A DNA stretch of 64,000 bases from Acidobacteriota bacterium (GCA_016713675.1 JADJOS010000001.1:1550001-1614000); one strand, 5' to 3'. Numbered from the stretch's first letter, positions 1-8,215 are shown. Translations and numbers: made by a program. The notes: generated by a model not told the origin, from the sequence alone.

Positions 1-301
1 CGGATACTTCGATTCGGCTCGATGTAGGACTTTCGGGGATCTCAAGAGGCTTCGGTTTTGGATCTTCGACCTGGACCGTGACGTGAGGGATCGACTCCGT
101 TAACAGAACAGACATCATGTTCTGCAGCCCGAAGATAAGGGAAGTGATAAATATGACGATTATTACACCTGTTGCAACGGCGCTTATCGTCAACAGTGTC
201 TGCAGGCCACCTGAAAACAGATGCCGCACCGCGAGACGAAACTCGAAGCGGTACGCCTTTGGGATCAAGGCCGAAATAACGATGTCGCCGAATGCACTCA
301 T
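1..301 (-). CDS. ABC transporter permease, MacB/FtsX-type (N-terminal part, cut by window edge)
   Basis: Reading leftward from the ATG at 301, one open frame of 100 codons runs to the window edge. Residues about 33-60 form one hydrophobic membrane segment (ending near LIFGLQ) preceded by a basic amphipathic stretch, then a soluble extracytoplasmic region begins. This is the usual start of a MacB/FtsX/LolC-type permease: N-terminal helix, large periplasmic domain, then three more helices that lie outside the window. A strong ribosome binding site (GAGGTGA) contains the stop of the upstream membrane-fusion gene, only 6 nt before this start, so the two are translationally linked. The pairing with a membrane-fusion protein supports a MacAB-like exporter; substrate unknown. 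The family call is by topology and context, since only 100 residues are visible. Confidence 0.72.
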   Translation of the reverse strand, partial: MSAFGDIVISALIPKAYRFEFRLAVRHLFSGGLQTLLTISAVATGVIIVIFITSLIFGLQNMMSVLLTESIPHVTVQVEDPKPKPLEIPESPTSSRIEVS

Positions 302-307
302 GACAAG

Positions 308-1795
308 TCACCTCGCCTGCACGCGATCTCCCACCTTTATATTCGTGGGGACGGCGATAATTCGATCATTAGCTTCGAGTCCCGAGATCACAGGCACACC
401 GTCCTTTGTTGGCAGACGTGTAACGACCGGCTTCTGGGCCGCTTTACCGTCAACGATGATGAAGACCACCGTTTCGTCGCCGATCCTAATAGGAGCGGTC
501 TCGGGAATCAATAGACGGCTGACGCCTTTTGCCGTAATAATATTTACGTTGATCGTCTGGCCCGGCCGAAGCCAATCTGGCGGGTTATCGGGTATCACCT
601 TTATCGTTATCGTGCCGCGAACCTGATCGACCGCTGCTCCGAGTTCGGAAACTACGCCGCGGAAGCTATTCTCTGAAAACGGGTCGGACGAGATAACCGC
701 TTCTTGTCCGACTTTCAAAGCGGAAAGGTTGCTTTCATCGACATCGATGCGAATTTCAGGCTCTACGCTGACCAGCGTAAGCACTCCGAGATTGCCAACG
801 GACTGACCGGCCTCTGCGTTGACCTTTGTAACGGTCCCGGCGAATGGAGCCGTGACCGAGGCATTTCCGGCCTGCTCTTCGGCAACACTGAGTGCCCGCT
901 CCGTTTCAGCAACACGACTTTGAGCCACTTTGATGTCTTCGTCTCTTGCTCCGCTTTGGATCGTGCGCAGCCGGGACTGTAGTACTCGCACATTGGCTTC
1001 CAGCGATCTAAGACTAGATTGAGCAGAGCGAACGTTGGCCCGCGATACCTCGATCGCTTGTTTCTGGGCTTCAACTCGCTTTTCGGCAACCTTTAGAATA
1101 TTTGCATCACGATCATATTGAGAACGAGAAATGTCACCGCTTTTCACCAGTGAACTGCTTCGCTCGAGTTCCTTCGCCGCCAATTCCTTTTCAGATAATA
1201 ATTGTTCAAGTACCGAACCGCCCTGGTTAACACTCTTTTCGGTCTGGGTGATGACGGACCGCTGCTGTTCGACCTGAGCGATCGCTTGATTGACCTGCTC
1301 AACGGCAGCATTGATATCGGAACCTAGGGCATCCCGCGATATCTGAGCCAATTGCGCACGAGCTGTGCTAACAGCGGATCGGGCCTGCGAGATCTGTGCT
1401 TCGGCGACGTCATTCTTTATTAAGGCCAATTGCTGGCCGCGGACAACGCTGTCACCCTCTTTCACATATAGTTTATTTACAATTCCCTGGAGTTGGGCTC
1501 CGACATTCGATTCGGTCTCGCCGCCGACTATTCCGCTGGCCGTGATCGTCTCGGTGATGGTCGCCTGTTTTGGTTCCACCAAGTCAACTGTTTTCGGCCG
1601 CCGCATAAACCAAACGACTGCGACGACGATCAAAACGAGAGCACCAAGGACTCCGAACCTGATTATCCATTTTTGACGATTTTGGGGGTTTTCGTGTTGA
1701 TCGTGCGGCTCCACCTTGGGTTCCTGAATCTTGAGCAAGGAATCTTCGGTTGATTCTTTGCGAATATCGTCCCCGGTTGTGTGAATTGCAGTCAT
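308..1795 (-). CDS. HlyD/MacA-type membrane-fusion (periplasmic adaptor) protein
   Basis: Predicted 495-residue adaptor that links an inner-membrane ABC exporter to an outer-membrane channel. A cytoplasmic N-terminus of about 42 residues is followed by one membrane helix (about 43-65). Then come a split lipoyl-like half-motif (GIVNKLYVKEGDSVVRG), a long Gln/Ala/Glu-rich coiled-coil hairpin (about 130-310), the second lipoyl half (TAPFAGTVTKVNAEAGQSVG) and beta-barrel domains. It is longer than MacA (about 370) because of the N-terminal tail and long hairpin. It is first in a leftward operon with the permease at 1-301. The start ATG has GGAG a few bases upstream. The family is clear from domain order; transport substrate cannot be read from sequence. 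Confidence 0.9.
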   Translation of the reverse strand: MTAIHTTGDDIRKESTEDSLLKIQEPKVEPHDQHENPQNRQKWIIRFGVLGALVLIVVAVVWFMRRPKTVDLVEPKQATITETITASGIVGGETESNVGAQLQGIVNKLYVKEGDSVVRGQQLALIKNDVAEAQISQARSAVSTARAQLAQISRDALGSDINAAVEQVNQAIAQVEQQRSVITQTEKSVNQGGSVLEQLLSEKELAAKELERSSSLVKSGDISRSQYDRDANILKVAEKRVEAQKQAIEVSRANVRSAQSSLRSLEANVRVLQSRLRTIQSGARDEDIKVAQSRVAETERALSVAEEQAGNASVTAPFAGTVTKVNAEAGQSVGNLGVLTLVSVEPEIRIDVDESNLSALKVGQEAVISSDPFSENSFRGVVSELGAAVDQVRGTITIKVIPDNPPDWLRPGQTINVNIITAKGVSRLLIPETAPIRIGDETVVFIIVDGKAAQKPVVTRLPTKDGVPVISGLEANDRIIAVPTNIKVGDRVQAR

Positions 1796-1984
1796 TCAAC
1801 TCCATGTGGTATCAACACGCAATTAGATCTCATATTTTCCGACCAGAACTAGAAAAATTGTTTCGATCAAGTCTCATCCGGCCGATAAATCCTCATATCT
1901 TACATTACATCAGGCGGCACCGAACGTCAGTGAGCCTCATCACAATTGCGACTCTCTATCGACCGGGGCTCTTCATAATGAGAT

Positions 1985-2232
1985 CCCGCTTGCCTTAAAA
2001 CATCCAAAGTGACATCATTTTTCTTTGGAGAAAATGATGCCAGCAGTACTCGAAAAAGCACAGACATTTGAAGATTACCTTGTAATGCCCGATGCGGAGA
2101 TCCATGAAAGGATCGAGTCAGCTCGAGGGGAATTGGGCAAACGTATCGTCATTCTCGGCCATCATTACCAGCGGCACGACGTGATCGCCATGCCGATCTG
2201 ACGGGCGATTCGTATCAGATGTCGGCGTTGGC
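1985..2232 (+). pseudogene. nadA: Broken duplicate of the nadA leader and 5' end
   Basis: This stretch aligns to 4631-4878, the leader and start of intact nadA. Bases 2007-2104 are identical to 4653-4750 (98 nt), covering the start-codon hairpin and first codons. From 2105 onward identity falls to roughly 80-85 percent. One base is missing in the codon after DVI (GTGATCGCC against GTGATCCGCC), so the frame opened at ATG 2037 ends at TGA 2199-2201 after 54 codons. Homology stops near 2232, where a phosphate-permease remnant begins. It cannot encode a working quinolinate synthase: the cysteine ligands and most of the protein are absent. The sharp change in identity suggests a mosaic from recombination or gene conversion. 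Confidence 0.9.
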
Positions 2233-2379
2233 TCTGCAAATCGTTTTTCCGCCGCCAAATGGGGCATTGCCGGACTCATCGTCTGAGCATGGGTACTTAC
2301 CATTCCGGCCGCCGCACTTATCGCGGCGTTGTCGTATGGTATTGCGCTGCTGTTCGAAAAGGCATTCGGCTACGCGTAG
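2230..2379 (+). pseudogene. C-terminal remnant of a PiT-family phosphate permease
   Basis: In the frame starting at 2230, 49 codons ending at TAG 2377-2379 read like the end of a PiT (inorganic phosphate transporter) protein: GSANRFSAAKWGIAGLIV, a TGA where the family usually has Trp or Val, then AWVLTIPAAALIAALSYGI and a short hydrophobic tail. The AWVLTIPA...LIAAL motif is the conserved last membrane helix of the PiT family. There is no start, an internal stop, and no upstream part; the fragment is fused directly to the truncated nadA copy. It is a gene relic. Family assignment is from recognised motif similarity, not a database search. Confidence 0.75.
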
Positions 2380-2492
2380 ATCTGTCGGTTGCTTTGTTCT
2401 GGATCTGCAAGAGATTTGTTCACGATACGACATAGCTGCAAAATGCGAGGGTGTGTCGTTTTTCTTTTCTCAATTTTGGAACCAACAGTATA

Positions 2493-2521
2493 TTGAAGAA
2501 CTCAGTGATTTGTCGTATAAC
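2493..2521 (+). promoter_or_regulatory. Likely sigma-70-type promoter of the metalloprotease gene
   Basis: TTGAAG (2493-2498) and TATAAC (2516-2521) are separated by exactly 17 bp, 44 bp before the ATG at 2566. The -10 matches the consensus at five of six positions, the -35 at four of six. The rest of the gap 2380-2565 is AT-rich and holds no gene I can support. Confidence 0.5.
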
Positions 2522-2565
2522 AATCCTATTGGCCAAATTCTTCGAACGTTCTGTTACAAATAGAC

Positions 2566-4608
2566 ATGAAAATAATCAGACGATCAGTGCTCGATCGCAT
2601 TTGCGCAATATCAACATTGGCTCTCATAGCATCTTGCATTTTCGGGTTTGGATATTTTGTTGATCGAGCCGCTGCTCAAAAGCGGCCCACGGCTCTTCTA
2701 GACCACAAACCGAAACCATCTGAAAATCGCGAAATCAAATTAGCGGATGATCAGGACGTCTCAATAATGCGCGGGAACGCCAGGTGGTCGGCCAATTCCG
2801 GGCGACCGGTCGCGATATTCCAGGAGACATTTCTTTCGAAATCAGGTAATCCGGAGATGCAGGCGAGGCAGTATCTTTCAGCGAATCAATCGCTCTATGG
2901 ATTGTCGCCCGAGGAGATCGCCGGCCTTCGTCTGCACTTCGTTCGATCCAGCGACGCGGGAACGGTTGTGCGGCTTCGGCAGATGTGGAAAGGGCTGCCG
3001 GTAAATAAAAATGCCGAGATCACCATACACATTAACAAGGCCAATGTCGTTGATCTCGTTATGAATGGTTACCGATATGGGATCGAGCTTGAGAATACAG
3101 ATCCATCGATCTCAGCTGAAATTGCACGAGCGAAATTGGCGGATCACCTCGGTGCGCGAATTGACGCAGAAAGCACTGAAACCGAATTGATGGTGCTCAG
3201 GAATGGCGGACAGGACTACCTCGTTTATCGGGTTAATTTTGCTTCGGACTCTCCGGTTGGTGATTGGGAAGCGTTCGTTGATGCGAATACCGGCTCATTG
3301 ATCAAGGTCGAAGACATCGCTTATTACAATCGCAGCAAGCACGAAAAAAGTCTGCGAAAGATTGCACCAAGACCGTTTTCCGTGATGGCGACCGGCACCG
3401 GAAATGTATTTGATCCCGATCCACTGACTACCGCAGTGGCTGCATACGGAGGAGCGTATGTCGATGGCAGCGACGCCAATGCGGCAGTACTGACCGCACA
3501 GCTCAAAAACCGGACGCTTAACGACATCACACTTAGTGCCGGTATATATTCGCTGACCGGCCCGTATGCCGAGATCAGAGATTTTGAAGCGCCATCCAAA
3601 GGCCTATTCACCCAGGCAAGCTCGACATTCAATTTTGACCGCAATGCCGACGCTTTTGAGGCGGTAAATTGTTATTACCACATCGACGCGTCGATGCGTT
3701 ACCTCAATACGACGCTAGGTCTGAGCATCATGCCGTATCAGTATGCGGGCGGCGTTCGGGTGGATCCCTCGGGGTTGAGTGGAGCCGACAATTCGCATTA
3801 CTTATCGGGTTCGGGCCAGTTAGCGTTTGGCGAGGGCGGCGTTGACGATGCCGAGGATGCCGATGTGATCATCCACGAACTCGGACACGGTATCCACGAT
3901 TGGGTCACCGCGGGCGGACTTTCGCAGGTCAACGGCCTGAGCGAAGGCACCGGCGACTATTGGGCCGGTTCATATAGCCGTTCATTGGGTTACTGGTCCA
4001 CGGGCGATCCTGCTTATCACTGGACGTTCAATTGGGATGGGCATAACCCGTTTTGGGGCGGGCGAATTCTCAATTACGGTTCGACATATCCCGGCGGGCT
4101 AACCGGGGCAATTCACACCGACGGCCAGATCTGGGCCACAGCGAATATGAAGATCTGGGACGACATCGGTGCATTGAAAGCGGACAAAGCATTTTGGAGC
4201 GGCCTCGACCTGACGAACTCGACTACGAATCAAAACGATGCCGCCAATGCCGTCTATACGGCGTCGGCTACGCTTGGTTATACGGCACCGCAGCGTATTG
4301 CGATGCAAAACCGCTACGCCGCTGCGGGTTATACGATGCCGGCACCGCCGACTGCCGCGGGCGTTAGCATCAGCGGACGCATATTGACGAACGACGGCCG
4401 CGGACTGCAGAACGCGGTGGTTACGATCACCAACGCTGCCGGAAATGTTACTTATGCGAGATCAAGCTCACTCGGATATTTCCGGTTTGACGAGATCGAT
4501 TCGGGTCAGACGTACGTTATCTCGGTCGCATCAAAGCGATTTACGTTTGTGCCGCGGGTTGTAAATGTCACGGGAGATCTTTTCGAAGTTGACCTCATAG
4601 CACAGTAA
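2566..4608 (+). CDS. Secreted zinc metalloprotease, M36/M4-like, with propeptide and C-terminal regulatory domain
   Basis: 680 residues. Residues about 13-37 form a signal peptide ending near DRAAAQ. An FTP-like inhibitory propeptide (about 60-170; LWKGLPVNKNAEITIHI-like region) and a PepSY-like region (about 175-250) precede the catalytic domain. The zinc site is HELGHGIHD (His about 436 and 440, Glu 437) with the third ligand in LSEGTGDYW about 24 residues later, an M36 (fungalysin)-like arrangement rather than the NExxSD of typical thermolysins. Residues about 603-680 resemble a carboxypeptidase-regulatory-like beta-sandwich (ISGRILTNDGRGL). The enzyme is expected to be exported, auto-processed and active outside the inner membrane. 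It lies alone between the broken and intact nadA copies. A promoter and hairpin terminator frame it. Confidence 0.88.
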   Translation: MKIIRRSVLDRICAISTLALIASCIFGFGYFVDRAAAQKRPTALLDHKPKPSENREIKLADDQDVSIMRGNARWSANSGRPVAIFQETFLSKSGNPEMQARQYLSANQSLYGLSPEEIAGLRLHFVRSSDAGTVVRLRQMWKGLPVNKNAEITIHINKANVVDLVMNGYRYGIELENTDPSISAEIARAKLADHLGARIDAESTETELMVLRNGGQDYLVYRVNFASDSPVGDWEAFVDANTGSLIKVEDIAYYNRSKHEKSLRKIAPRPFSVMATGTGNVFDPDPLTTAVAAYGGAYVDGSDANAAVLTAQLKNRTLNDITLSAGIYSLTGPYAEIRDFEAPSKGLFTQASSTFNFDRNADAFEAVNCYYHIDASMRYLNTTLGLSIMPYQYAGGVRVDPSGLSGADNSHYLSGSGQLAFGEGGVDDAEDADVIIHELGHGIHDWVTAGGLSQVNGLSEGTGDYWAGSYSRSLGYWSTGDPAYHWTFNWDGHNPFWGGRILNYGSTYPGGLTGAIHTDGQIWATANMKIWDDIGALKADKAFWSGLDLTNSTTNQNDAANAVYTASATLGYTAPQRIAMQNRYAAAGYTMPAPPTAAGVSISGRILTNDGRGLQNAVVTITNAAGNVTYARSSSLGYFRFDEIDSGQTYVISVASKRFTFVPRVVNVTGDLFEVDLIAQ

Positions 4609-4614
4609 ACTAGC

Positions 4615-4635
4615 GCGGGGCGTTCGGTGCCCCGC
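4615..4635 (+). terminator. Hairpin after the metalloprotease gene
   Basis: GCGGGGC-GTTCGGT-GCCCCGC, a perfect 7-bp GC-rich stem 6 bases after the stop codon. It lacks a long T tract, so it may be a weak terminator or transcript-end stabiliser. Its right arm (CCCGCTTGCC, 4631-4640) is also present at the start of the broken nadA copy (1985-1994), which shows where the duplicated segment begins. Confidence 0.5.
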
Positions 4636-4658
4636 TTGCCATACTCGGATTGAAGTGA

Positions 4659-4685
4659 CATCATTTTTCTTTGGAGAAAATGATG
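4659..4685 (+). promoter_or_regulatory. Hairpin enclosing the nadA ribosome binding site and start codons
   Basis: CATCATTTT (4659-4667) is perfectly complementary to AAAATGATG (4677-4685), with a T-G pair extending the stem to 10 bp. The 7-nt loop plus the closing base holds the ribosome binding site GGAG (4673-4676), and the right arm contains both possible ATG starts (4680 and 4683). Such a structure would hide the translation start, or, as DNA, offer a palindromic operator over the start codon. The identical structure sits at 2013-2039 in the broken duplicate. No known NAD riboswitch class fits that I can recognise. Confidence 0.5.
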
Positions 4686-5798
4686 CCAGCAGTACTCGAA
4701 AAAGCACAGACATTTGAAGATTACCTTGTAATGCCCGATGCGGAGATCCACGAACGGATCCAGGCGGCGCGTGAGGAATTGGGCAAGCGTGTCGTCATTC
4801 TCGGCCATCATTATCAGCGGGACGACGTGATCCGCCATGCCGATCTGACGGGCGACTCGTATCAGCTTTCGGTGATGGCTTCGAAGACAGAGGCTGAATT
4901 TATCGTGTTTTGCGGCGTGCATTTCATGGCCGAATCGGCCGACATTTTGGGTAAAGATCATCAGCACGTCATCCTGCCCGACCTCGGTGCTGGCTGCTCG
5001 ATGGCAGACATGGCGAACATCGATCAGGTCGAGGACGCATGGGAGCAGCTCCGCGAGATCGGCGTGCTCGAGAATAAGGTCGCGCCCATCACGTACATGA
5101 ATTCGACGGCCGCGATCAAAGCGTTCTGCGGCCGCAACGAAGGCGTCGTCTGCACATCGTCAAACGCGATACCGCTCTTCGATATCTATCTCAAGCAGTT
5201 CGACAAGATGTTCTTTTTCCCCGACCAGCATCTGGGGCGCAACACGGGCTCGAAGTTCGGCATTCCGCTCGAACAGATGATCCTCTGGAATCCGCACGAG
5301 GAACTCGGCGGCAATACCGCAGAGCAGTTGCACGCGGCGAAACTTATACTCTGGCGAGGACACTGCTCCGTCCACGGCCGTTTCAAGGCCTGGCATGTGG
5401 ACAAGATCCGCGAAGACCATCCGGGAATGCAGGTCATTGTCCATCCCGAATGCCCGAAAGAGGTCGTCGATCTCGCCGATCTCGACGGCTCGACTTCGTT
5501 CATTATCAAAACGGTCGAAAACTCGCCCGCAGGCTCGAAATGGGCGATCGGCACTGAGGTCAATCTGGTCAAACGTCTGCAGGACAGATTTCCCGACAAA
5601 GAAATTCGCCTGCTTGCCCCCGACCTCTGCATGTGTGCGACGATGTACCGCATCGCACCGCAAAACCTTGCGTGGTCGATGGAAAACCTCATTGACGGCA
5701 ACGTCGTTAATGAGATCATCGTCGATGACGAGACCAAACATTTCGCAAATATCGCCCTACAGCGAATGATCGATCTCACTGAGAAAAAGCCCGGATAA
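4683..5798 (+). CDS. nadA: Quinolinate synthase A
   Basis: Condenses iminoaspartate with dihydroxyacetone phosphate to quinolinate, the first dedicated ring of de novo NAD synthesis; cytoplasmic [4Fe-4S] enzyme. 371 residues, normal for the family. Recognisable motifs are ILGHHYQRDDVI and GDSYQLS near the N-terminus, GVVCTSSNA (about 157), HGRF, VHPECP and the C-terminal CMCATMY; the conserved cysteines in these motifs fit the three cluster ligands. I choose ATG 4683 because GGAG (4673-4676) sits 6 nt upstream; ATG 4680 or an in-frame TTG at 4671 are less well spaced. No nadB or nadC is nearby. Its leader forms a hairpin over the start region. The same leader and first 180 bases occur broken at 1985-2232. 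Confidence 0.97.
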   Translation: MPAVLEKAQTFEDYLVMPDAEIHERIQAAREELGKRVVILGHHYQRDDVIRHADLTGDSYQLSVMASKTEAEFIVFCGVHFMAESADILGKDHQHVILPDLGAGCSMADMANIDQVEDAWEQLREIGVLENKVAPITYMNSTAAIKAFCGRNEGVVCTSSNAIPLFDIYLKQFDKMFFFPDQHLGRNTGSKFGIPLEQMILWNPHEELGGNTAEQLHAAKLILWRGHCSVHGRFKAWHVDKIREDHPGMQVIVHPECPKEVVDLADLDGSTSFIIKTVENSPAGSKWAIGTEVNLVKRLQDRFPDKEIRLLAPDLCMCATMYRIAPQNLAWSMENLIDGNVVNEIIVDDETKHFANIALQRMIDLTEKKPG

Positions 5799-5807
5799 CC
5801 GCTTTTG

Positions 5808-6875
5808 ATGGAAAACGAAGTGCGAATCGAACAGATGACCTTGTCCGAACGTGACAAGGTTCTGTCGTTTTTGCACACCGCATATTCTGACAATCCGCGT
5901 CACAGTGAACCTGATTTTTGGGATTGGCATTTTCAAAAACTACCTCTTTCATCACCTGAGAATTTACCGGTCTGGCTAGCCAAAAGCGGTGAACGAATCG
6001 CCGGCCAACTGGCGGCAATTCCCGTCGAACTCAATGTTCGGGGCGAAACACGACCGGCGATCTGGATACTTGACCTCATTATCGATCCTGAATTCCGTCG
6101 AAGAGGCATAGCTCAAAGACTCGCTCAAGCGGCGCTCGAATTTTGCCCGTTCGTTCTCGGCATAAATACTGTCGAGCAGCACTCAACGGGCCTTCTGGTA
6201 AAGCAAGGGTTTAAGATGGTGACGGCTATTCCGCGCTTTCATAAACTGTTGTTTCCCGGCGAGGCATTTCGCGAGATCACAAAACTCGGGCCGCTGCGGC
6301 CGTTGATAAATACTTTGTTCGCACCGTTTCGCAGACGCCCGGACGGAGCGTCGCCGGTGATTCGCGTAGATGATCTCGACAGCGCGTTTGACGAGCTTTG
6401 GAGCCAGGCAAAGGGCCAGTGGCCTTGTTCAGTCTCTCGTTCGGCGGCGATGCTCGAATGGCAATTCAGGCAGCAGCCGAATAAGAATTACGAGATATTA
6501 GGACATTACGAAAACGGTAAATTGCTCGGTTACGCCGTTCTATTTTTCCGAAAACCCAATAAATACGGTGCCGTCGAAAAGGCCGCGATCAGCGATATCT
6601 GTTACGGGCCGCATGAACCGGAAAGGGTCGTGGATGAATTGATCGGAGCCTCTCTCGTACTTGCGATGGAGCGTCGGGCGGGCGGCCTGGTGACGGATAC
6701 GCTAGATCAATTATTGCAGGAGCGGCTCAAGAGCTTTGGTTTTTGGCAAGTGAAAAGTGGGCTGCAGCTCCTAGCGAACGCGCCCGAAGATCAGGATCTG
6801 TTGTATGATGGCAGCAAGTGGTTTTTGACCCGCGGCGACTCGGATATCAGCATTTTTGAACATCCAAATGTCTGA
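5808..6875 (+). CDS. GNAT-family acetyltransferase-like protein
   Basis: 355 residues starting at ATG 5808, 9 bases after nadA (a TTG three bases earlier is possible). The N-terminal half has a GNAT acyl-CoA motif (LDLIIDPEFRRRGIAQRLA, about 86-104), so it should bind acetyl-CoA. The second half (about 190-340) looks like a second, degenerate GNAT-type domain (MLEWQFRQQPNKNYEILGHY ... LLGYAVLFF), a layout common in proteins near polysaccharide deacetylases. The next gene is such a deacetylase 17 bases downstream, so a role in modifying a cell-surface amino sugar is a reasonable inference. The substrate is not known. Confidence 0.75.
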   Translation: MENEVRIEQMTLSERDKVLSFLHTAYSDNPRHSEPDFWDWHFQKLPLSSPENLPVWLAKSGERIAGQLAAIPVELNVRGETRPAIWILDLIIDPEFRRRGIAQRLAQAALEFCPFVLGINTVEQHSTGLLVKQGFKMVTAIPRFHKLLFPGEAFREITKLGPLRPLINTLFAPFRRRPDGASPVIRVDDLDSAFDELWSQAKGQWPCSVSRSAAMLEWQFRQQPNKNYEILGHYENGKLLGYAVLFFRKPNKYGAVEKAAISDICYGPHEPERVVDELIGASLVLAMERRAGGLVTDTLDQLLQERLKSFGFWQVKSGLQLLANAPEDQDLLYDGSKWFLTRGDSDISIFEHPNV

Positions 6876-6892
6876 CGCGTAATGTTAAACGT

Positions 6893-7606
6893 GTGAAAAT
6901 ACCTGTACTCGCGTATCACAAGATCGACCTGCCGACCGCCGATGTTAAGATCCGCGGTGCTTATACCGCACCGAGGCGATTTGAAAAACAGGTGGCATAT
7001 CTTAAGCGGCACGGATTCGAATTCTACTCGGCCACCGGGCTCGTTTCACTCTTTCTCGAGAACGGCCAAATTCCTGCAAACGCGATCTGTCTGACATTCG
7101 ACGACGGCTGGAAAGACAACTACATTAACGCCTTTCCGATACTAAAAAAATACGGCGTGCCGGCCACGATCTTTCTTGTGCCGTCATGTATTGGCCGCAC
7201 GACCGATCAAGTCACGGCCGCAGGCGAAGGCTCGCGCGAACATCTCGCGGCGGCCGATATACGTGAGATGTCAGCCCACGGCATTGAGTTTGGTTCGCAC
7301 AGCATGAACCACAAGTTGTTTGACCGCATAACGCCGGATGAGATAGACAACGAGGTCTTCGAATCAAAGGCATACATCGAAAATCTGATCCAGCATGAAT
7401 GCCGCACATTCGCCTATCCCGCGGGCTTTTTCAACGACCACGCTAAGGCTTCGATCAAAGACGCGGGATATCTGGCTGCTTTCTCGACCGTTTACGGCCG
7501 CGAAGATAGCGTCGATCTATTCGAACTGAACCGCACCGAGATCCTCCGTCGCGATAAATTCCCATTTCGCTTTGGACGAAAGATCAAGGATATCACTGGA
7601 AGATAA
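6893..7606 (+). CDS. Polysaccharide deacetylase (NodB-like)
   Basis: 237 residues from GTG 6893. The NodB fold is shown by VLAYHKI at the start, LTFDDGWKDNY (catalytic and metal Asp), a loop, FGSHSMNHKLF (metal His residues) and FAYPAGFF. It should remove acetyl groups from N-acetylated surface glycans. No signal peptide is evident, so it may act on cytoplasmic or lipid-linked precursors. It follows the acetyltransferase-like gene by 17 bases and probably shares its transcript. The segment GEGSREHLAA (7223-7252) in a variable loop is identical to ten residues in SufD (33000-33029); see findings. An A-rich inverted repeat follows the stop. Confidence 0.88.
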   Translation: MKIPVLAYHKIDLPTADVKIRGAYTAPRRFEKQVAYLKRHGFEFYSATGLVSLFLENGQIPANAICLTFDDGWKDNYINAFPILKKYGVPATIFLVPSCIGRTTDQVTAAGEGSREHLAAADIREMSAHGIEFGSHSMNHKLFDRITPDEIDNEVFESKAYIENLIQHECRTFAYPAGFFNDHAKASIKDAGYLAAFSTVYGREDSVDLFELNRTEILRRDKFPFRFGRKIKDITGR

Positions 7607-7613
7607 ATTGCCG

Positions 7614-7674
7614 CGAAAAGGCATAAAAGACACAAAAGAAAAAAATTCTTTTTTGCGTCTTCTGTGCCTTTTCG
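7614..7674. repeat. Imperfect inverted repeat, A-rich (intergenic)
   Basis: Left arm 7614-7640 starts CGAAAAGGCA and ends AAAAGAA; right arm 7646-7674 is its near-complement (TTCTTTTTT ... TGCCTTTTCG). About 24 positions pair, with a 5-nt loop. It fills most of the 137-bp gap between the deacetylase and CBS genes. It may act as a terminator, but it belongs to a wider set of long purine-rich hairpins in this window. Confidence 0.8.
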
Positions 7675-7743
7675 GGGCCAATTCTCTTTTCCCTTGCTTT
7701 ATTTCCGCACGTCGAACAAAATAACGGTACAGGAGTTTACACA

Positions 7744-8211
7744 ATGAGCGAGGCTGACAAAGCGGCAATTTCACGTATGCGGTGCAGCGAAATAATGACG
7801 AAATCCGTCAAAACCGCCGCGAGTACAATGCCATTGCGCGAGGTGGCTGTAATGATGCGCGACGGCGACATGGGAGCCGTTCCGGTCGTTGACGAAGGCA
7901 AACTTATCGGTATAGTTACGGATCGCGACATCGTCGTTCGCTGCGTTGCAGAGGGCAAGGACGCCTCGGCGCCCGTTTCTGAGGCAATGACCACCGAGCT
8001 TTTCACCGTTGGTCCTGACGATTTCGCCTTCGAAGCGATCCGCCTCATGGGCGATAAACAGGTCCGCCGCATCCCGGTCGTGGGCGCTGATGGCGGACTT
8101 GCCGGCATCATTTCGATGGCCGACGTCGCCTTAGAGATGGAAGACGAACGCGAAATAGCCGAAACCTTGGAAGAGATCTCAAGCGGCGCGGCATTTTGGA
8201 GTAAGAACTAA
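7744..8211 (+). CDS. CBS-domain pair protein
   Basis: 155 residues made almost entirely of two CBS modules: residues about 15-70 (CSEIMTKSVKTAASTMPLRE ... VVDEGKLIGIVTDRDIV) and about 78-135 (SEAMTTELFTVGPDD ... GIISMADVALE). Stand-alone CBS pairs bind adenine nucleotides and tune partner proteins; the partner here is unknown. It stands alone between two inverted repeats, upstream of the hsp20-lon pair, and may respond to stress, which is only an inference from neighbours. Confidence 0.9.
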   Translation: MSEADKAAISRMRCSEIMTKSVKTAASTMPLREVAVMMRDGDMGAVPVVDEGKLIGIVTDRDIVVRCVAEGKDASAPVSEAMTTELFTVGPDDFAFEAIRLMGDKQVRRIPVVGADGGLAGIISMADVALEMEDEREIAETLEEISSGAAFWSKN

Positions 8212-8215
8212 AATC

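Noticed and set aside
2219..2563. Open frame of 114 codons after the nadA fragment
   Set aside because: It reads the PiT remnant and the promoter region in another frame; no ribosome binding site and the composition is not coding-like.
4631..4682. Known NAD riboswitch in the nadA leader
   Set aside because: The leader is too short and lacks the conserved AC-rich tandem loops; only the start-codon hairpin is convincing.
1985..4878. Composite transposon around the protease
   Set aside because: Flanking repeats are gene fragments, not insertion sequences; no transposase or target-site duplication seen.
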